55,392 bases of DNA from Pseudomonas mandelii. GTDB taxonomy: Bacteria > Pseudomonadota > Gammaproteobacteria > Pseudomonadales > Pseudomonadaceae. Both the position numbers and the translations under genes were made by a program. The notes under the pieces are model-generated. The model had not been told where the DNA came from. It was given only the letters and a program-made list of their open reading frames with translations, and made no database searches. Below, piece after piece: positions 24,834 to 33,300 of the stretch (positions within the stretch are counted from its first letter, which is position 1; every line of letters begins with the position of its first letter). The stretch spans positions 1 to 55,392 of the forward strand of contig NZ_JAMYDU010000029.1 in the NCBI RefSeq assembly GCF_024138395.1, in the 5' to 3' direction.

Positions 24834-25502
24834 TTACCTCTTGCGTAATACGTATACCCGCCACATGGCATACAACGGTAAAAAATCCAAGTCTGCCTGG
24901 ATCCGAAAACCCGCCTGCTCGAATTCCTTTTCAACCGTGGCAGCCGGTAACACAAATCGATTCTGGTAACCCTCCTGCCCACGCGTCTGCTCAAGGCGTT
25001 TGCGTTTCCAGGCCTTGAAATTGCCGTCTACCCACAACGAAACAATCACGCTGTCACGAGTGACGCGTGCGAATTCGCGCAGAATGGCCAGGCGATGCTC
25101 GGCTTCACCGATGTGATGGAGCAAGCGCATGCAGAAAATGCTGTCGACAGCGTTATCGGGCAAGGCAATGTCGAATGCAGAAGTGTGCAAGGGTTGTACC
25201 CGTTTTACCACGTCGGCGGGTTGCGCCTGCATGGCGATCTTCAACATGGACTCCGAGTTGTCGGCGCCGATGATGACACGGTTGTTTTTTTCCGCCAGCA
25301 ATGGCCAGAAACGCCCCGCGCCACATGGCAGATCGAGAACCAGCCCCGGCTCACCGACCAGAGTCAGAGCCTTGCGTGCCAGTTGCTCGTCACGCCAATG
25401 GGACAGTTTGCGACTGAGGCCACTCTGGTGCTTGAGCAGATACTCTCGTGCGTGTTGATCGTCGTATTTTTCGGAAAAATCGAGTTTGATCGGGCCAGCC
25501 AT
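24834..25502 (-). CDS. SAM-dependent class I methyltransferase (Orf222)
   Basis: The protein has 222 residues starting at the ATG at 25502; a GTG directly before it is also possible, and both follow AGGAGATTGCC. The SAM-binding motif is LVLDLPCGAGRFWPLL, with VIIGADNSESML as motif II and DSIFCMRLLHHIGE as the post-motif typical of methyltransferase domain 11. The length equals that of Orf222 of the P. fluorescens WCS365 colRS cluster. It lies four bases from the wapQ start, so the two are one transcript. The substrate is unknown; a small envelope component is likely given the ColRS context. Confidence 0.88.
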   Translation of the reverse strand: MAGPIKLDFSEKYDDQHAREYLLKHQSGLSRKLSHWRDEQLARKALTLVGEPGLVLDLPCGAGRFWPLLAEKNNRVIIGADNSESMLKIAMQAQPADVVKRVQPLHTSAFDIALPDNAVDSIFCMRLLHHIGEAEHRLAILREFARVTRDSVIVSLWVDGNFKAWKRKRLEQTRGQEGYQNRFVLPAATVEKEFEQAGFRIQADLDFLPLYAMWRVYVLRKR

Positions 25503-25658
25503 CACGGCAATCTCCTGAACTTCTGATAGCTACCACCTTAGGGCGCGCCGTGTCAGCGTCAGGTCATGCGTAAGTGAAAAATTTGTCATGTAAACCCGGA
25601 ATTATTTCAGGGTTTTACCAGGGCCGAATTCAGGATCAAAAGATCGGCCAGTTCACCG

Positions 25659-26933
25659 CTATTCCTGATTCAACTCCACCTGAAAACGGCAACCATTGGG
25701 CTCCATGTTGGTCAGGCTGACACTCCAGCCCTGGTTCTCGCAGATCCGCTGCACCAGCGACAGCCCCAGCCCCAGGCCCTCGCCGCGTTTCTCGTTGCCG
25801 CGCACGAAAGGCTCGAACATCGCCTCGCGTTTTTCCTCGGGAATGCCCACGCCGCTGTCCTCGACCACGAACCCTGTATCCGTCAGGGCGAGGCGGATGT
25901 AGCCATGTTCGGTGTAATGCAGCGCATTGCGCAACAGGTTGCCCATCACCGCATGCAACAGGGTCGCGTTATAGCGGGTTTCCGGCGGATTGCCCGGCTC
26001 AAAACTCAGCGTCAAGCCCTTGGCTTCGATCGGCTCGCGCCATTGGCAAAGCAACCCGTCGGCTACCTGGCTCAGGGTCTGCTGGGGTGCCATGCTGGCG
26101 TCTTCATGTTGAGCGCGAGCCAGCATGAGGAAGGTTTGCACCAGCTCGCGCATCTCGGCACACGCACGGGCAATTCGCTCGACCTGAGCACGGCCGCGCT
26201 GATCGATGCCGGGGTTTTCCAGCAACAGCTCACAGGAACTGGCCAATACCATCAACGGCGTGCGCAACTCGTGGCTGACGTCACTGGTGAACAATCGCTC
26301 ACGGGTCAACGCCTGACGCAAGCGCCCCAGGGTAGCGTCGAAGGCCACGGCCAGTTCACCCACTTCATCGGCGGCATAGTCCGGCGCCAATGGCGGCGCC
26401 AGGCCCAGCAACTGATCGCGATGACGCACCTGACGGGCCAGGCGCACCACCGGTGCCATAACCTTGCGCGCCAGCACCCAGCCCAGAAATACTGCCAATG
26501 CCAGGCTCAGGACAAAACCCACCAGCACCACGGCAAACAGCACCCGCTCACGCTCTTCGAAATCGCTCTGGTCCTGCATCAGCACGTAACGCCGACCGTC
26601 GACGATTTCGACCATCGCGTGATACGACAGCTGCTCGCGAAAGACTTCATGAAAGCCTGAGTCCAGGTGCCGCAAATCCTTGGGCAATTCGAAGTCGCCC
26701 GGCCCACCGCTGAAATAGAACAGCTGGTCCGGCTCGGGGCGGTGGCTCCAGTCCGACACGCTGTCCATCAGCAACAGGCGTTGCAAATCGCCGCCCAGAC
26801 CTGCAGAAATCAGTTTTTCTTCCACCAGGTGCACGGTCGCCACAATGCCCATGGCGAAGGCTCCCGCCACCAATGCGCTCATCAACGCAAAGGCGATGAT
26901 GATCCGTTGGGCAAGGCTCTGCTTAAACTCCAT
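25659..26933 (-). CDS. colS: Sensor histidine kinase ColS
   Basis: The protein has 424 residues from the ATG at 26933; the start overlaps the colR end by 11 bp. Two membrane helices (about 10-33 and 135-157) flank a periplasmic domain of about 100 residues. That domain carries H35, E38, E96, H105 and the ExxE pair E126/E129, the positions reported for metal sensing (Zn, Fe) in P. putida ColS. A HAMP segment follows, then the H-box SDVSHELRTPLMVL, N-box MGNLLRNALHY, and G-boxes VEDSGVGIPEEK and GEGLGLGLSLV. With ColR it protects the outer membrane against metal and polymyxin stress. Metal sensing is established knowledge; residue matches are read from this sequence. Confidence 0.93.
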   Translation of the reverse strand: MEFKQSLAQRIIIAFALMSALVAGAFAMGIVATVHLVEEKLISAGLGGDLQRLLLMDSVSDWSHRPEPDQLFYFSGGPGDFELPKDLRHLDSGFHEVFREQLSYHAMVEIVDGRRYVLMQDQSDFEERERVLFAVVLVGFVLSLALAVFLGWVLARKVMAPVVRLARQVRHRDQLLGLAPPLAPDYAADEVGELAVAFDATLGRLRQALTRERLFTSDVSHELRTPLMVLASSCELLLENPGIDQRGRAQVERIARACAEMRELVQTFLMLARAQHEDASMAPQQTLSQVADGLLCQWREPIEAKGLTLSFEPGNPPETRYNATLLHAVMGNLLRNALHYTEHGYIRLALTDTGFVVEDSGVGIPEEKREAMFEPFVRGNEKRGEGLGLGLSLVQRICENQGWSVSLTNMEPNGCRFQVELNQE

Positions 26934-27606
26934 CACGGCCCTCGGCCAAGCGATAACCGACGCCATGCACTGTGTGCAGCAAGGGCTTGTCGAACGGTTT
27001 GTCGATCACCTGACGCAGTTGATGGACGTGGCTGCGCAGGCTGTCACTGTCCGGACAGTCATCGCCCCACAGGGCCTCTTCGAGAACTTCGCGGCGTAAC
27101 ACATGGGGGCTTTTCTGCATCAACACGGCCAGCAACTTCAGGCCCACCGGGTTGAGTTTCAGCAGGCGACCTTCGCGCGTTACTTCCAGCGTATCGAGGT
27201 CGTAGCTCAGATCACCGACTTGCAAGGCACGGCGACCGCCCCCTTGGGCACGGCGCATGACCGCCTCGATCCGCGCGGCCAGTTCGGACAGAGCAAAGGG
27301 TTTGATCAGATAGTCGTCAGCACCGGATTTGAAGCCTTGCAAACGGTCATCCAGTTGATCGCGCGCGGTGAGCATGATCACTGGCGTGTCGCGGCGGGCG
27401 TCTTCGCGCAGGCGTTTGCACAGGGTGTAGCCGTCGATGCCAGGCAGCATGATGTCGAGCACGATCAAGTCGTAATGCTCGGTGGCCGCTAGGTGCAGGC
27501 CCGACAAACCGTCCTGCGCGCAATCCACGGTGTAACCCTTAAGCCCCAGATAATCGGCCAGATTGGCCAGGATATCGCGGTTGTCTTCAACCAATAGAAT
27601 TCGCAT
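26923..27606 (-). CDS. colR: Response regulator ColR (OmpR/PhoB family)
   Basis: The protein has 227 residues from the ATG at 27606, preceded by GGAGGTGCCG; the frame extends to 27660 without support. The receiver domain has MRILLVEDNRD, the phospho-acceptor in LIVLDIMLPGIDG, Thr in MLTARD and Lys in YLIKPFAL. The C-terminal winged helix is of OmpR type (LNPVGLKLLAVLMQ, SDSLRSHVHQLRQVID). It heads the colR-colS-orf222-wapQ group. The gap between colS and orf222 (about 156 bp) may hold a separate promoter, as ColR is known to act on the downstream genes. Confidence 0.93.
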   Translation of the reverse strand: MRILLVEDNRDILANLADYLGLKGYTVDCAQDGLSGLHLAATEHYDLIVLDIMLPGIDGYTLCKRLREDARRDTPVIMLTARDQLDDRLQGFKSGADDYLIKPFALSELAARIEAVMRRAQGGGRRALQVGDLSYDLDTLEVTREGRLLKLNPVGLKLLAVLMQKSPHVLRREVLEEALWGDDCPDSDSLRSHVHQLRQVIDKPFDKPLLHTVHGVGYRLAEGRDGV

Positions 27607-27825
27607 CGGCACCTCCTCCGTACACAGTAACGGCTGTCTTGGCGCGCAGCTTAAGGCCAAGTGTGGCTCAGGGATAGAGTGGCGTGCAGGGGTTCAATCC
27701 GACAAAAAAGCCTGGGACAGCGTTAACAACTTTTTCACCATCGATTCACAGGCTGACGACAGCGGCGTGTCCAGACTCCCCGCGGTTGCGCTTTCCAGAA
27801 CATTTGCACTCACCAAGGAATTGCC

Positions 27826-28569
27826 ATGGCTTCGACCGCTGTCCGCCCCGCTTCCAGGCCACTGAATGCCTGGCTATGCCTGGGAGTGCCCGCCATTGCG
27901 GCGATCACCCTGCTGTTGCTCGAACTGACCTCCCTGGACCTGGACCTTGCCAAGCGGTTCTATGACCCGATGGCAGGCGAGTTCATCGGACGGCACAGTT
28001 ACTTCCTGGAAAACATCCTGCATGACCGGGCCAAGCAAGTGGTCATCGCCTTTTCGGTGTTCGCCATCCTGGGCTTCATCGGTTCCTTTTTCCTGGAAAG
28101 GCTCAAACCATTCAAACGTGAACTGGGTTGCCTGGTGTTGTCCCTGGCGTTGGCGACATCGTTCGTTACCCCGGTCAAAGCCATGACGGCGGTGCAGTGT
28201 CCATGGAGCCTGGAGCAATTCGGCGGGCACGAAACCTACAGCGAACTGCTCAGCCCTCGCCCGCACACCGACAAGCCGGGCCGTTGCTGGCCGGGTGGTC
28301 ATGCGGCGACTGGCTTCACGTTGTTTGCGCTGTTCTTCGTATTGCGCGATCGTCGCCCGCGCCTGGCACGCAAGGCGTTTGTCTTCGCCTTCGCGTTGGG
28401 CTCGGTGTTTTCCATCAGCCGGATGATGCAGGGCGCGCACTTCTTCTCACACAACGTGTGGACGGCGATTTTCTGCTGGCTGATTTGTCTGGGGGCGTAT
28501 TACTACATTCTTTATCGACCGGCCTCCAAGGCTGAGCGAGTAGCCAACATGGAGCCTGTCAGCGTCTGA
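27826..28569 (+). CDS. PAP2-family membrane phosphatase
   Basis: The protein has 247 residues with about six membrane helices and starts at an ATG after AAGGAATTGCC. The acid-phosphatase motifs are seen as RCWPGGHAATGF (motif 2) and SRMMQGAHFFSHNVWTA (motif 3, catalytic His), with KPFKRELG standing for motif 1 in a diverged form. It probably removes or transfers phosphate from lipid pyrophosphates such as undecaprenyl pyrophosphate, or modifies lipid A (LpxT/LpxE-like). It is divergent from colR, so it could belong to the same envelope regulon. The exact substrate is uncertain. Confidence 0.85.
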   Translation: MASTAVRPASRPLNAWLCLGVPAIAAITLLLLELTSLDLDLAKRFYDPMAGEFIGRHSYFLENILHDRAKQVVIAFSVFAILGFIGSFFLERLKPFKRELGCLVLSLALATSFVTPVKAMTAVQCPWSLEQFGGHETYSELLSPRPHTDKPGRCWPGGHAATGFTLFALFFVLRDRRPRLARKAFVFAFALGSVFSISRMMQGAHFFSHNVWTAIFCWLICLGAYYYILYRPASKAERVANMEPVSV

Positions 28570-28574
28570 GCTGA

Positions 28575-28648
28575 CGCCTTCGCGGGCAAGCCTCGCTCCT
28601 ACAGATTCAGCTGATCTCTTGTAGGAGCGAGGCTTGCCCGCGAAGGCG
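28575..28648. repeat. REPIN-like pair in reversed (tail-to-tail) order
   Basis: The units are the same as at 23730 and 49823, but here CGCCTTCGCGGGCAAGCCTC comes first and GAGGCTTGCCCGCGAAGGCG last, with CTACAG and TGTAG facing inward across about 16 bp. The order is the reverse of the other pairs. Confidence 0.9.
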
Positions 28649-28682
28649 CCCTCACGAACAACACACTTTTGTAACGGGCAAA

Positions 28683-28719
28683 TAAAAAACCCCGCCTGCT
28701 TAACGCAGGCGGGGTTTTT
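28683..28719. terminator. Bidirectional terminator after groEL
   Basis: The stem CCCCGCCTGC-TTAAC-GCAGGCGGGG has an A-run before and a T-run after. It serves groEL on the minus strand and could also stop read-through from the PAP2 gene. Confidence 0.93.
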
Positions 28720-28739
28720 ATGTACGGGGTAACGCTGGC

Positions 28740-30383
28740 TTACATCATGCCGCCCATGCCACCCATACCGCCCATGTCTGGCATGCCGCCGCCAGCTGGG
28801 CCGTCTTCCTTGATCTCGGCGATCATGGCTTCGGTGGTGATCATCAGGCTGGCAATCGACGAAGCCGCTTGCAGAGCCGAACGAGTCACTTTAGCCGGGT
28901 CCAGGATACCCATTTCGATCATGTCGCCGTATTCGCCGGTCGCAGCGTTGTAACCGTAGTTACCCGAACCCTGCTTGACCTTGTCGACTACTACGCTTGG
29001 CTCGTCGCCGGAGTTGGCGACGATCTGGCGCAGTGGCGCTTCAACAGCGCGACGCAGCAACTGGATGCCAACGTTCTGGTCATCGTTGTCGCCTTTCAGC
29101 TCGGAGATAGCCTGCAGAGCGCGAACCAGTGCCACGCCGCCGCCAGGTACCACGCCTTCTTCAACGGCTGCACGGGTAGCGTGCAGGGCGTCTTCAACGC
29201 GGGCTTTCTTCTCTTTCATTTCAACTTCGGAACCAGCGCCAACCTTGATCACTGCTACGCCGCCGGACAGTTTGGCCAGACGCTCTTGCAGTTTTTCACG
29301 GTCGTAGTCGGACGAAGTATCAGCCACTTGCTGACGGATCTGCAGAACGCGAGCCTGGATGTCAGCCTCAACGCCGGCACCGTCGATCACGGTGGTGTTT
29401 TCTTTGGACAGGATCACGCGCTTGGCATTACCCAGGTGTTCCAGGGTGGTGCTTTCCAGGCTCAGACCGATCTCTTCGGAGATAACGGTACCGCCAGTCA
29501 GAACAGCGATGTCCTGCAGCATGGCCTTGCGACGGTCGCCGAAGCCTGGAGCCTTGACGGCTGCGACTTTAACGATGCCACGCATATTGTTCACAACCAG
29601 AGTCGCCAGGGCTTCGCCTTCAACGTCTTCGGCCACGATCAGCAGTGGACGGCCGGCTTTGGCAACGGCTTCCAGTACTGGCAGCATTTCGCGGATGTTG
29701 GAGATCTTTTTGTCGACCAGCAGGATCAGCGGACCGTCGAGTTCGGCGGTCATGGTCTCTGGCTTGTTGACGAAGTACGGGGACAGGTAGCCACGGTCGA
29801 ACTGCATGCCTTCAACAACCGACAGTTCGTTTTCCAGGCCCGAGCCTTCTTCAACGGTGATCACGCCTTCTTTACCGACTTTTTCCATGGCTTCGGCAAT
29901 GATGTCGCCGATGGAGCTGTCGGAGTTGGCCGAGATGGTGCCGACCTGAGCGATGGCCTTGGTGTCAGCGCAAGGCTTGGACAGGGCTTTCAACTCTTTG
30001 ACGATCGCGATGGTGGCTTTGTCGATACCGCGCTTGAGGTCCATCGGGTTCATGCCGGCAGCGACGGCTTTCAGGCCTTCGTTGACGATCGATTGAGCCA
30101 GAACGGTAGCGGTGGTGGTGCCGTCGCCTGCGTCATCGTTGGCACGGGAGGCAACGTCTTTGACCAGCTGCGCGCCCATGTTTTCGAAGCGATCTTTCAG
30201 CTCGATTTCTTTGGCAACGGAAACGCCATCCTTGGTGATGGTCGGAGCGCCAAAGCTCTTCTCGATGATCACGTTACGGCCTTTAGGGCCCAGGGTCGCT
30301 TTTACTGCGTCAGCCAGGACGTTGACACCGGCGAGCATTTTCTTGCGGGCGGAATCGCCGAATTTAACTTCTTTAGCAGCCAT
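28740..30383 (-). CDS. groEL: Chaperonin GroEL (Cpn60)
   Basis: GroEL is the 14-mer ATP-driven folding chamber working with GroES. The protein has 547 residues, full length, starting MAAKEVKFGDSARKKMLAGV after AAGGAATATCGATC. Seen: the ATP-binding segment TLGPKGRNVIIEKSFGAPTITKDG, the catalytic-Asp loop NDDAGDGTTTATVLAQS, VEEGVVPGGGVALVRA, and the C-terminal GGM-rich tail (GGMPDMGGMGGMGGMM). It lies 49 bp after groES in one operon with a heat-shock type promoter. Confidence 0.99.
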   Translation of the reverse strand: MAAKEVKFGDSARKKMLAGVNVLADAVKATLGPKGRNVIIEKSFGAPTITKDGVSVAKEIELKDRFENMGAQLVKDVASRANDDAGDGTTTATVLAQSIVNEGLKAVAAGMNPMDLKRGIDKATIAIVKELKALSKPCADTKAIAQVGTISANSDSSIGDIIAEAMEKVGKEGVITVEEGSGLENELSVVEGMQFDRGYLSPYFVNKPETMTAELDGPLILLVDKKISNIREMLPVLEAVAKAGRPLLIVAEDVEGEALATLVVNNMRGIVKVAAVKAPGFGDRRKAMLQDIAVLTGGTVISEEIGLSLESTTLEHLGNAKRVILSKENTTVIDGAGVEADIQARVLQIRQQVADTSSDYDREKLQERLAKLSGGVAVIKVGAGSEVEMKEKKARVEDALHATRAAVEEGVVPGGGVALVRALQAISELKGDNDDQNVGIQLLRRAVEAPLRQIVANSGDEPSVVVDKVKQGSGNYGYNAATGEYGDMIEMGILDPAKVTRSALQAASSIASLMITTEAMIAEIKEDGPAGGGMPDMGGMGGMGGMM

Positions 30384-30432
30384 GATCGATATTCCTTAAA
30401 TACTTTGTAGTAGCGGGAAAATGAGCGGGGAA

Positions 30433-30726
30433 TCAGCCTTCGATAACGGCGAGAATTTCGCTCTCGCCAATTACCAGCAGGTCTTCGCCGTCGACTTTCA
30501 CAGTGTTGCTGCCGGAGTAAGGGCCGAACACAACCTTGTCACCCACTTTCACGGCCAGCGCACGCACTTCACCGCTGTCCAGTGCTTTGCCTGGGCCTAC
30601 AGCGAGGACTTCACCCTGGTTTGGCTTTTCAGCAGCCGAACCTGGCAGGACGATACCGCCAGCGGTTTTCTTTTCTTCTTCGCTGCGACGGACGACGACG
30701 CGGTCATGCAGAGGACGAAGCTTCAT
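30433..30726 (-). CDS. groES: Co-chaperonin GroES
   Basis: GroES is the heptameric lid of the GroEL chamber. The protein has 97 residues, starting MKLRPLHDRVVVRRSEEEKK after TTAGGAGAGATCG. The mobile loop KTAGGIVLPGSAAEKPNQG and the roof and core motifs GEVLAVGPGK and VGDKVVFGPYSG are present. It is the first gene of groES-groEL. Confidence 0.99.
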   Translation of the reverse strand: MKLRPLHDRVVVRRSEEEKKTAGGIVLPGSAAEKPNQGEVLAVGPGKALDSGEVRALAVKVGDKVVFGPYSGSNTVKVDGEDLLVIGESEILAVIEG

Positions 30727-30868
30727 TGTCGATCTCTCCTAATTGTGGTTTTCATCGGCCGGTGTAATCCCGGCGGGTTTAACAAATCCGGCGGAGCCGG
30801 GTGCGGTTCGTCGAGCGAACCGCGGAAGTCTGTCTGGCGCAATTGCCAGAAACCTTGCGGTGACCGTT

Positions 30869-30896
30869 ACATAAGGGCGTACAAGCTTATTTCAAG
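30869..30896 (-). promoter_or_regulatory. Sigma-32 (RpoH) type promoter of groES-groEL
   Basis: On the minus strand, -35 CTTGAAA (30890-30896) is followed after 13 bases by CCTTATGT (30869-30876). This is close to the heat-shock consensus CTTGAAA-N(11-16)-CCCCATNT. It lies about 143 bp ahead of the groES start. No CIRCE-type inverted repeat was seen. Confidence 0.75.
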
Positions 30897-30935
30897 GGCG
30901 GGGAGCGAAAAATTTTTACCTCAATGCCCTGAAAA

Positions 30936-30963
30936 CGAACACGGCACCCGAAGGTGCCGTGTT
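30936..30963 (-). terminator. Terminator of fxsA
   Basis: The stem AACACGGCAC-CCGAAG-GTGCCGTGTT, read on the minus strand, is followed by CGTTTTC. It begins about 10 bp after the fxsA stop codon. Confidence 0.75.
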
Positions 30964-30973
30964 GATGGAAGTG

Positions 30974-31450
30974 TTACTTGGAGTCGCGGTGTTCGAACTC
31001 GCCTTCGATCACATTGGGCTCACGGCCCAGTGGCTGCTGCGGAGCGGGACCGCCCCGTGGCTGAAGGTCATCGGCGAACGCACGCTGACGCATCGCTTGT
31101 TCCTCGGCGCGCAGACGCATTTTGTTCGCCAGCAGTCGACGAGAGATCGGCAGCAACATGATCAGGCCCAGCACGTCGGTGACGAAGCCTGGCAGGATCA
31201 ACAGACCACCCGCCAGGGCCAGCATCAGGCCTTCGAGCATGGTCTGAGCCGGCAGCTCGCCGCGGTTCAGGCTTTCACGGGCGCGCAGCGCAGTAGCCAG
31301 ACCGGCGATACGCAGCACGAACACGCCGAGCATCGAGCCGAGAATAATCAGCAGCAGGGCCGGGAAAAACCCGATCGCCCCGCTGACCTTGACGAATACG
31401 AACAGCTCCAACACCGGAAACAGTACAAAGAGCAACAAAAAAGGGCGCAT
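30974..31450 (-). CDS. fxsA: FxsA-family inner-membrane protein
   Basis: The protein has 158 residues from the ATG at 31450 (GAGGAACC upstream; a TTG 15 bases earlier is less likely). It has three or four membrane helices: RPFLLLFVLFPVLELFVFV, ALLLIILGSMLGVFVL and ILPGFVTDVLGLIMLLP. The GGLLILPGFVTDVLG segment is the FxsA signature. The tail is hydrophilic and charged. In E. coli FxsA (suppressor of F exclusion of phage T7) binds PifA-related activity; its normal role is unclear. It lies next to groESL, as is common. Confidence 0.9.
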   Translation of the reverse strand: MRPFLLLFVLFPVLELFVFVKVSGAIGFFPALLLIILGSMLGVFVLRIAGLATALRARESLNRGELPAQTMLEGLMLALAGGLLILPGFVTDVLGLIMLLPISRRLLANKMRLRAEEQAMRQRAFADDLQPRGGPAPQQPLGREPNVIEGEFEHRDSK

Positions 31451-31516
31451 CAAATGGTTCCTCAACGCAAGAATGCCTTGCCAGTCTTCCCTAGATGACG
31501 TCGCCGTTTCGTGAAT

Positions 31517-32248
31517 TCAAGCGTCGGCCACTGCATTTTTCGGCCAATGCTCGGCGTGAGCCAGGAAAACCAAGGCTTCCCGGACTTGTGTCGGCGTATT
31601 ACAGGGCGTTTGAAACGGTAACCAGTAGAGCCCCTGACCAATGCGCAAGTGCATGCCTTCGGTGTCGACGCCGGCCAATTGCGCCGGAGCCGTTTTCGGC
31701 AGCCCCGCCAGTTCGACGTAGTGGGCAATGGCTTTGGCGTGATCGGCATTCATGTGCTCGACCATGCTCACTTCGGCCTTGCCGGCGAACGGGTTGGCGA
31801 GGGTCAACTGATCGATCCAGTGGATCGCACCGAAACCGCCGATGTAGCGGTGACGTACCTCGTTGAGCACCCAGAAATCGAAATCATGGGCCTTGTGATA
31901 GTTCTGCGAATCGGGGAAATAGCGGTAGTAACGCTCGGCGGCCGCCTCGATGGCAGCAGGGTCTTGAAGCTTTTGGGCCTCAGCGAGGTAAGTCAGACGA
32001 CCAACGGCTTGTACGTCTTCGGCTTCACGCTCACCTACCAATAGCGAACATTTTGGATCTTTCTGCAGATTGTGGGTGTGCTGAGCGATGCGGCTGATAA
32101 GGATCAGCGGCCGGCCCTGTTCGTCCAGACAGTACGGAACCACGGAGCCAAACGGGAAACCGGGCATCGCCTTGGAGTGCGTCGAGAGCACTCCACGGTA
32201 TTCCTTGAGAAGTAATTCTCGGGCATGCTTAGCCACTACAATGCTCAA
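31517..32248 (-). CDS. HugZ-like protein (pyridoxamine-phosphate-oxidase-type fold plus DUF2470)
   Basis: The protein has 243 residues. The start is TTG at 32248 with AGGAG seven bases ahead; no ATG fits. The N-terminal two-thirds is a split-barrel flavin/haem-binding fold (GFPFGSVVPYCLDEQGRPLILISRIAQHTHNL, CSLLVGE, VGRLTYLAEAQ, DFDFWVLNEVRHRYIGGFG). The C-terminal part with VEHMNADHAKAIAHYV is the DUF2470 region found in HugZ/HutZ haem-utilisation proteins. Many such proteins outside haem loci have other or unknown roles, and no haem-uptake genes are nearby. Confidence 0.8.
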   Translation of the reverse strand: MSIVVAKHARELLLKEYRGVLSTHSKAMPGFPFGSVVPYCLDEQGRPLILISRIAQHTHNLQKDPKCSLLVGEREAEDVQAVGRLTYLAEAQKLQDPAAIEAAAERYYRYFPDSQNYHKAHDFDFWVLNEVRHRYIGGFGAIHWIDQLTLANPFAGKAEVSMVEHMNADHAKAIAHYVELAGLPKTAPAQLAGVDTEGMHLRIGQGLYWLPFQTPCNTPTQVREALVFLAHAEHWPKNAVADA

Positions 32249-32414
32249 TTTATGACTCCTTATATAGGATCCGTCAAAAAAACGGACAGGCGCCTGGGTA
32301 AAAGTTCCAGTACGCCATAGGGGCAGTTCTCATGTGCAGCCAAGCCATATCAGGCTCAGATCGAGAGGCCCTCGAGGAAGGAAACCACTCCGATCTGCCA
32401 AGGGGCTTATGCGA

Positions 32415-33173
32415 ATGCAACTCACTGACAAAGTAATCATTATCACCGGCAGTTGCCAGGGTTTAGGCCGTTCCATGGCCGAGTATCTTGCAGGCAAAGG
32501 CGCGAAGCTGGCGCTGGTGGACCTGAATCAGGAAAAACTCGACGCCGCCGTCGCTGCTTGCAAGGCCAAGGGTGTCGAAGCTCGCGCCTACCTGTGCAAC
32601 GTCGCAGATGAAGAGCAAGTAACCCACATGGTCACCCAGGTGGCCGACGATTTCGGCGCGATCCATGGCCTGATCAACAATGCCGGTATTCTGCGAGACG
32701 GCCTGCTGCTGAAGGTCAAGGACGGCGAAATGACCAAGATGACCCTGGCCCAATGGCAGGCGGTAATCGACGTCAATCTGACCGGTGTGTTCCTGTGTAC
32801 CCGTGAAGTCGCGGCAAAAATGGTCGAGCTGAAAAACAGCGGCGCGATCATCAATATCTCGTCGATTTCCCGCGCCGGCAACATTGGCCAGACCAACTAC
32901 TCCGCCGCCAAGGCCGGTGTCGCTGCGGCGACCGTGACCTGGGCCAAGGAACTGGCACGTTACGGTATTCGCGTGGCGGGCATTGCGCCGGGTTTCATCG
33001 AGACCGAGATGACCCTGAGCATGAAGCCGGAAGCGCTGGAGAAAATGACCTCCGGGATTCCGCTCAAGCGCATGGGTAAACCTGAAGAGATCGCCCAGTC
33101 GGCAGCCTACATTTTTGAGAACGACTACTACACCGGTCGGATTCTGGAATTGGATGGCGGGTTGCGGATTTAA
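32415..33173 (+). CDS. Short-chain dehydrogenase/reductase (FabG-like)
   Basis: The protein has 252 residues from the ATG at 32415 (AAGGGG nine bases ahead); an ATG two codons earlier is too near the site. Classical SDR motifs: TGSCQGLG (cofactor), NNAG in GLINNAGILRDG, the catalytic Ser in INISSISRAG, and YSAAK. PGFIETEM follows the active site and the C-terminus GRILELDGGLRI is FabG-like. The extra segment LLKVKDGEMTKMTLAQWQAV is slightly longer than usual. It probably reduces a 3-oxoacyl thioester or a similar small ketone with NADPH. It stands alone between HugZ and mrp. Confidence 0.88.
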   Translation: MQLTDKVIIITGSCQGLGRSMAEYLAGKGAKLALVDLNQEKLDAAVAACKAKGVEARAYLCNVADEEQVTHMVTQVADDFGAIHGLINNAGILRDGLLLKVKDGEMTKMTLAQWQAVIDVNLTGVFLCTREVAAKMVELKNSGAIINISSISRAGNIGQTNYSAAKAGVAAATVTWAKELARYGIRVAGIAPGFIETEMTLSMKPEALEKMTSGIPLKRMGKPEEIAQSAAYIFENDYYTGRILELDGGLRI

Positions 33174-33184
33174 GGCCTAAAAAA

Positions 33185-33278
33185 CCTGTGGGAGCGAGCT
33201 TGCTCGCGATAGCGGTAGTTCAGTCAACTCATCTGTTGAATGTTAATCCGTCATCGCGAGCAAGCTCGCTCCCACAGG
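33185..33278. repeat. REPIN-like inverted pair (CTGTGGGAGCGAGCTTGCTC type)
   Basis: The arms CCTGTGGGAGCGAGCTTGCT and AGCAAGCTCGCTCCCACAGG enclose a spacer of about 38 bp. It lies between the convergent SDR and mrp genes. Confidence 0.92.
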
Positions 33279-33300
33279 TATCAGCGTTGTCTGATCGATA

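Noticed and set aside
24500..24994. Extended start for wapQ at 24994
   Set aside because: It would overlap the methyltransferase gene by about 160 bp and add basic, non-family residues; the ATG at 24829 has a strong ribosome-binding site.
28869..30410. 513-codon open frame antisense to groEL
   Set aside because: It is an exact shadow of groEL, caused by high GC at third positions; it has no ribosome-binding site and no recognisable motif.
30727..30973. CIRCE element upstream of groES
   Set aside because: No TTAGCACTC-N9-GAGTGCTAA inverted repeat is present; a sigma-32 type promoter is seen instead.
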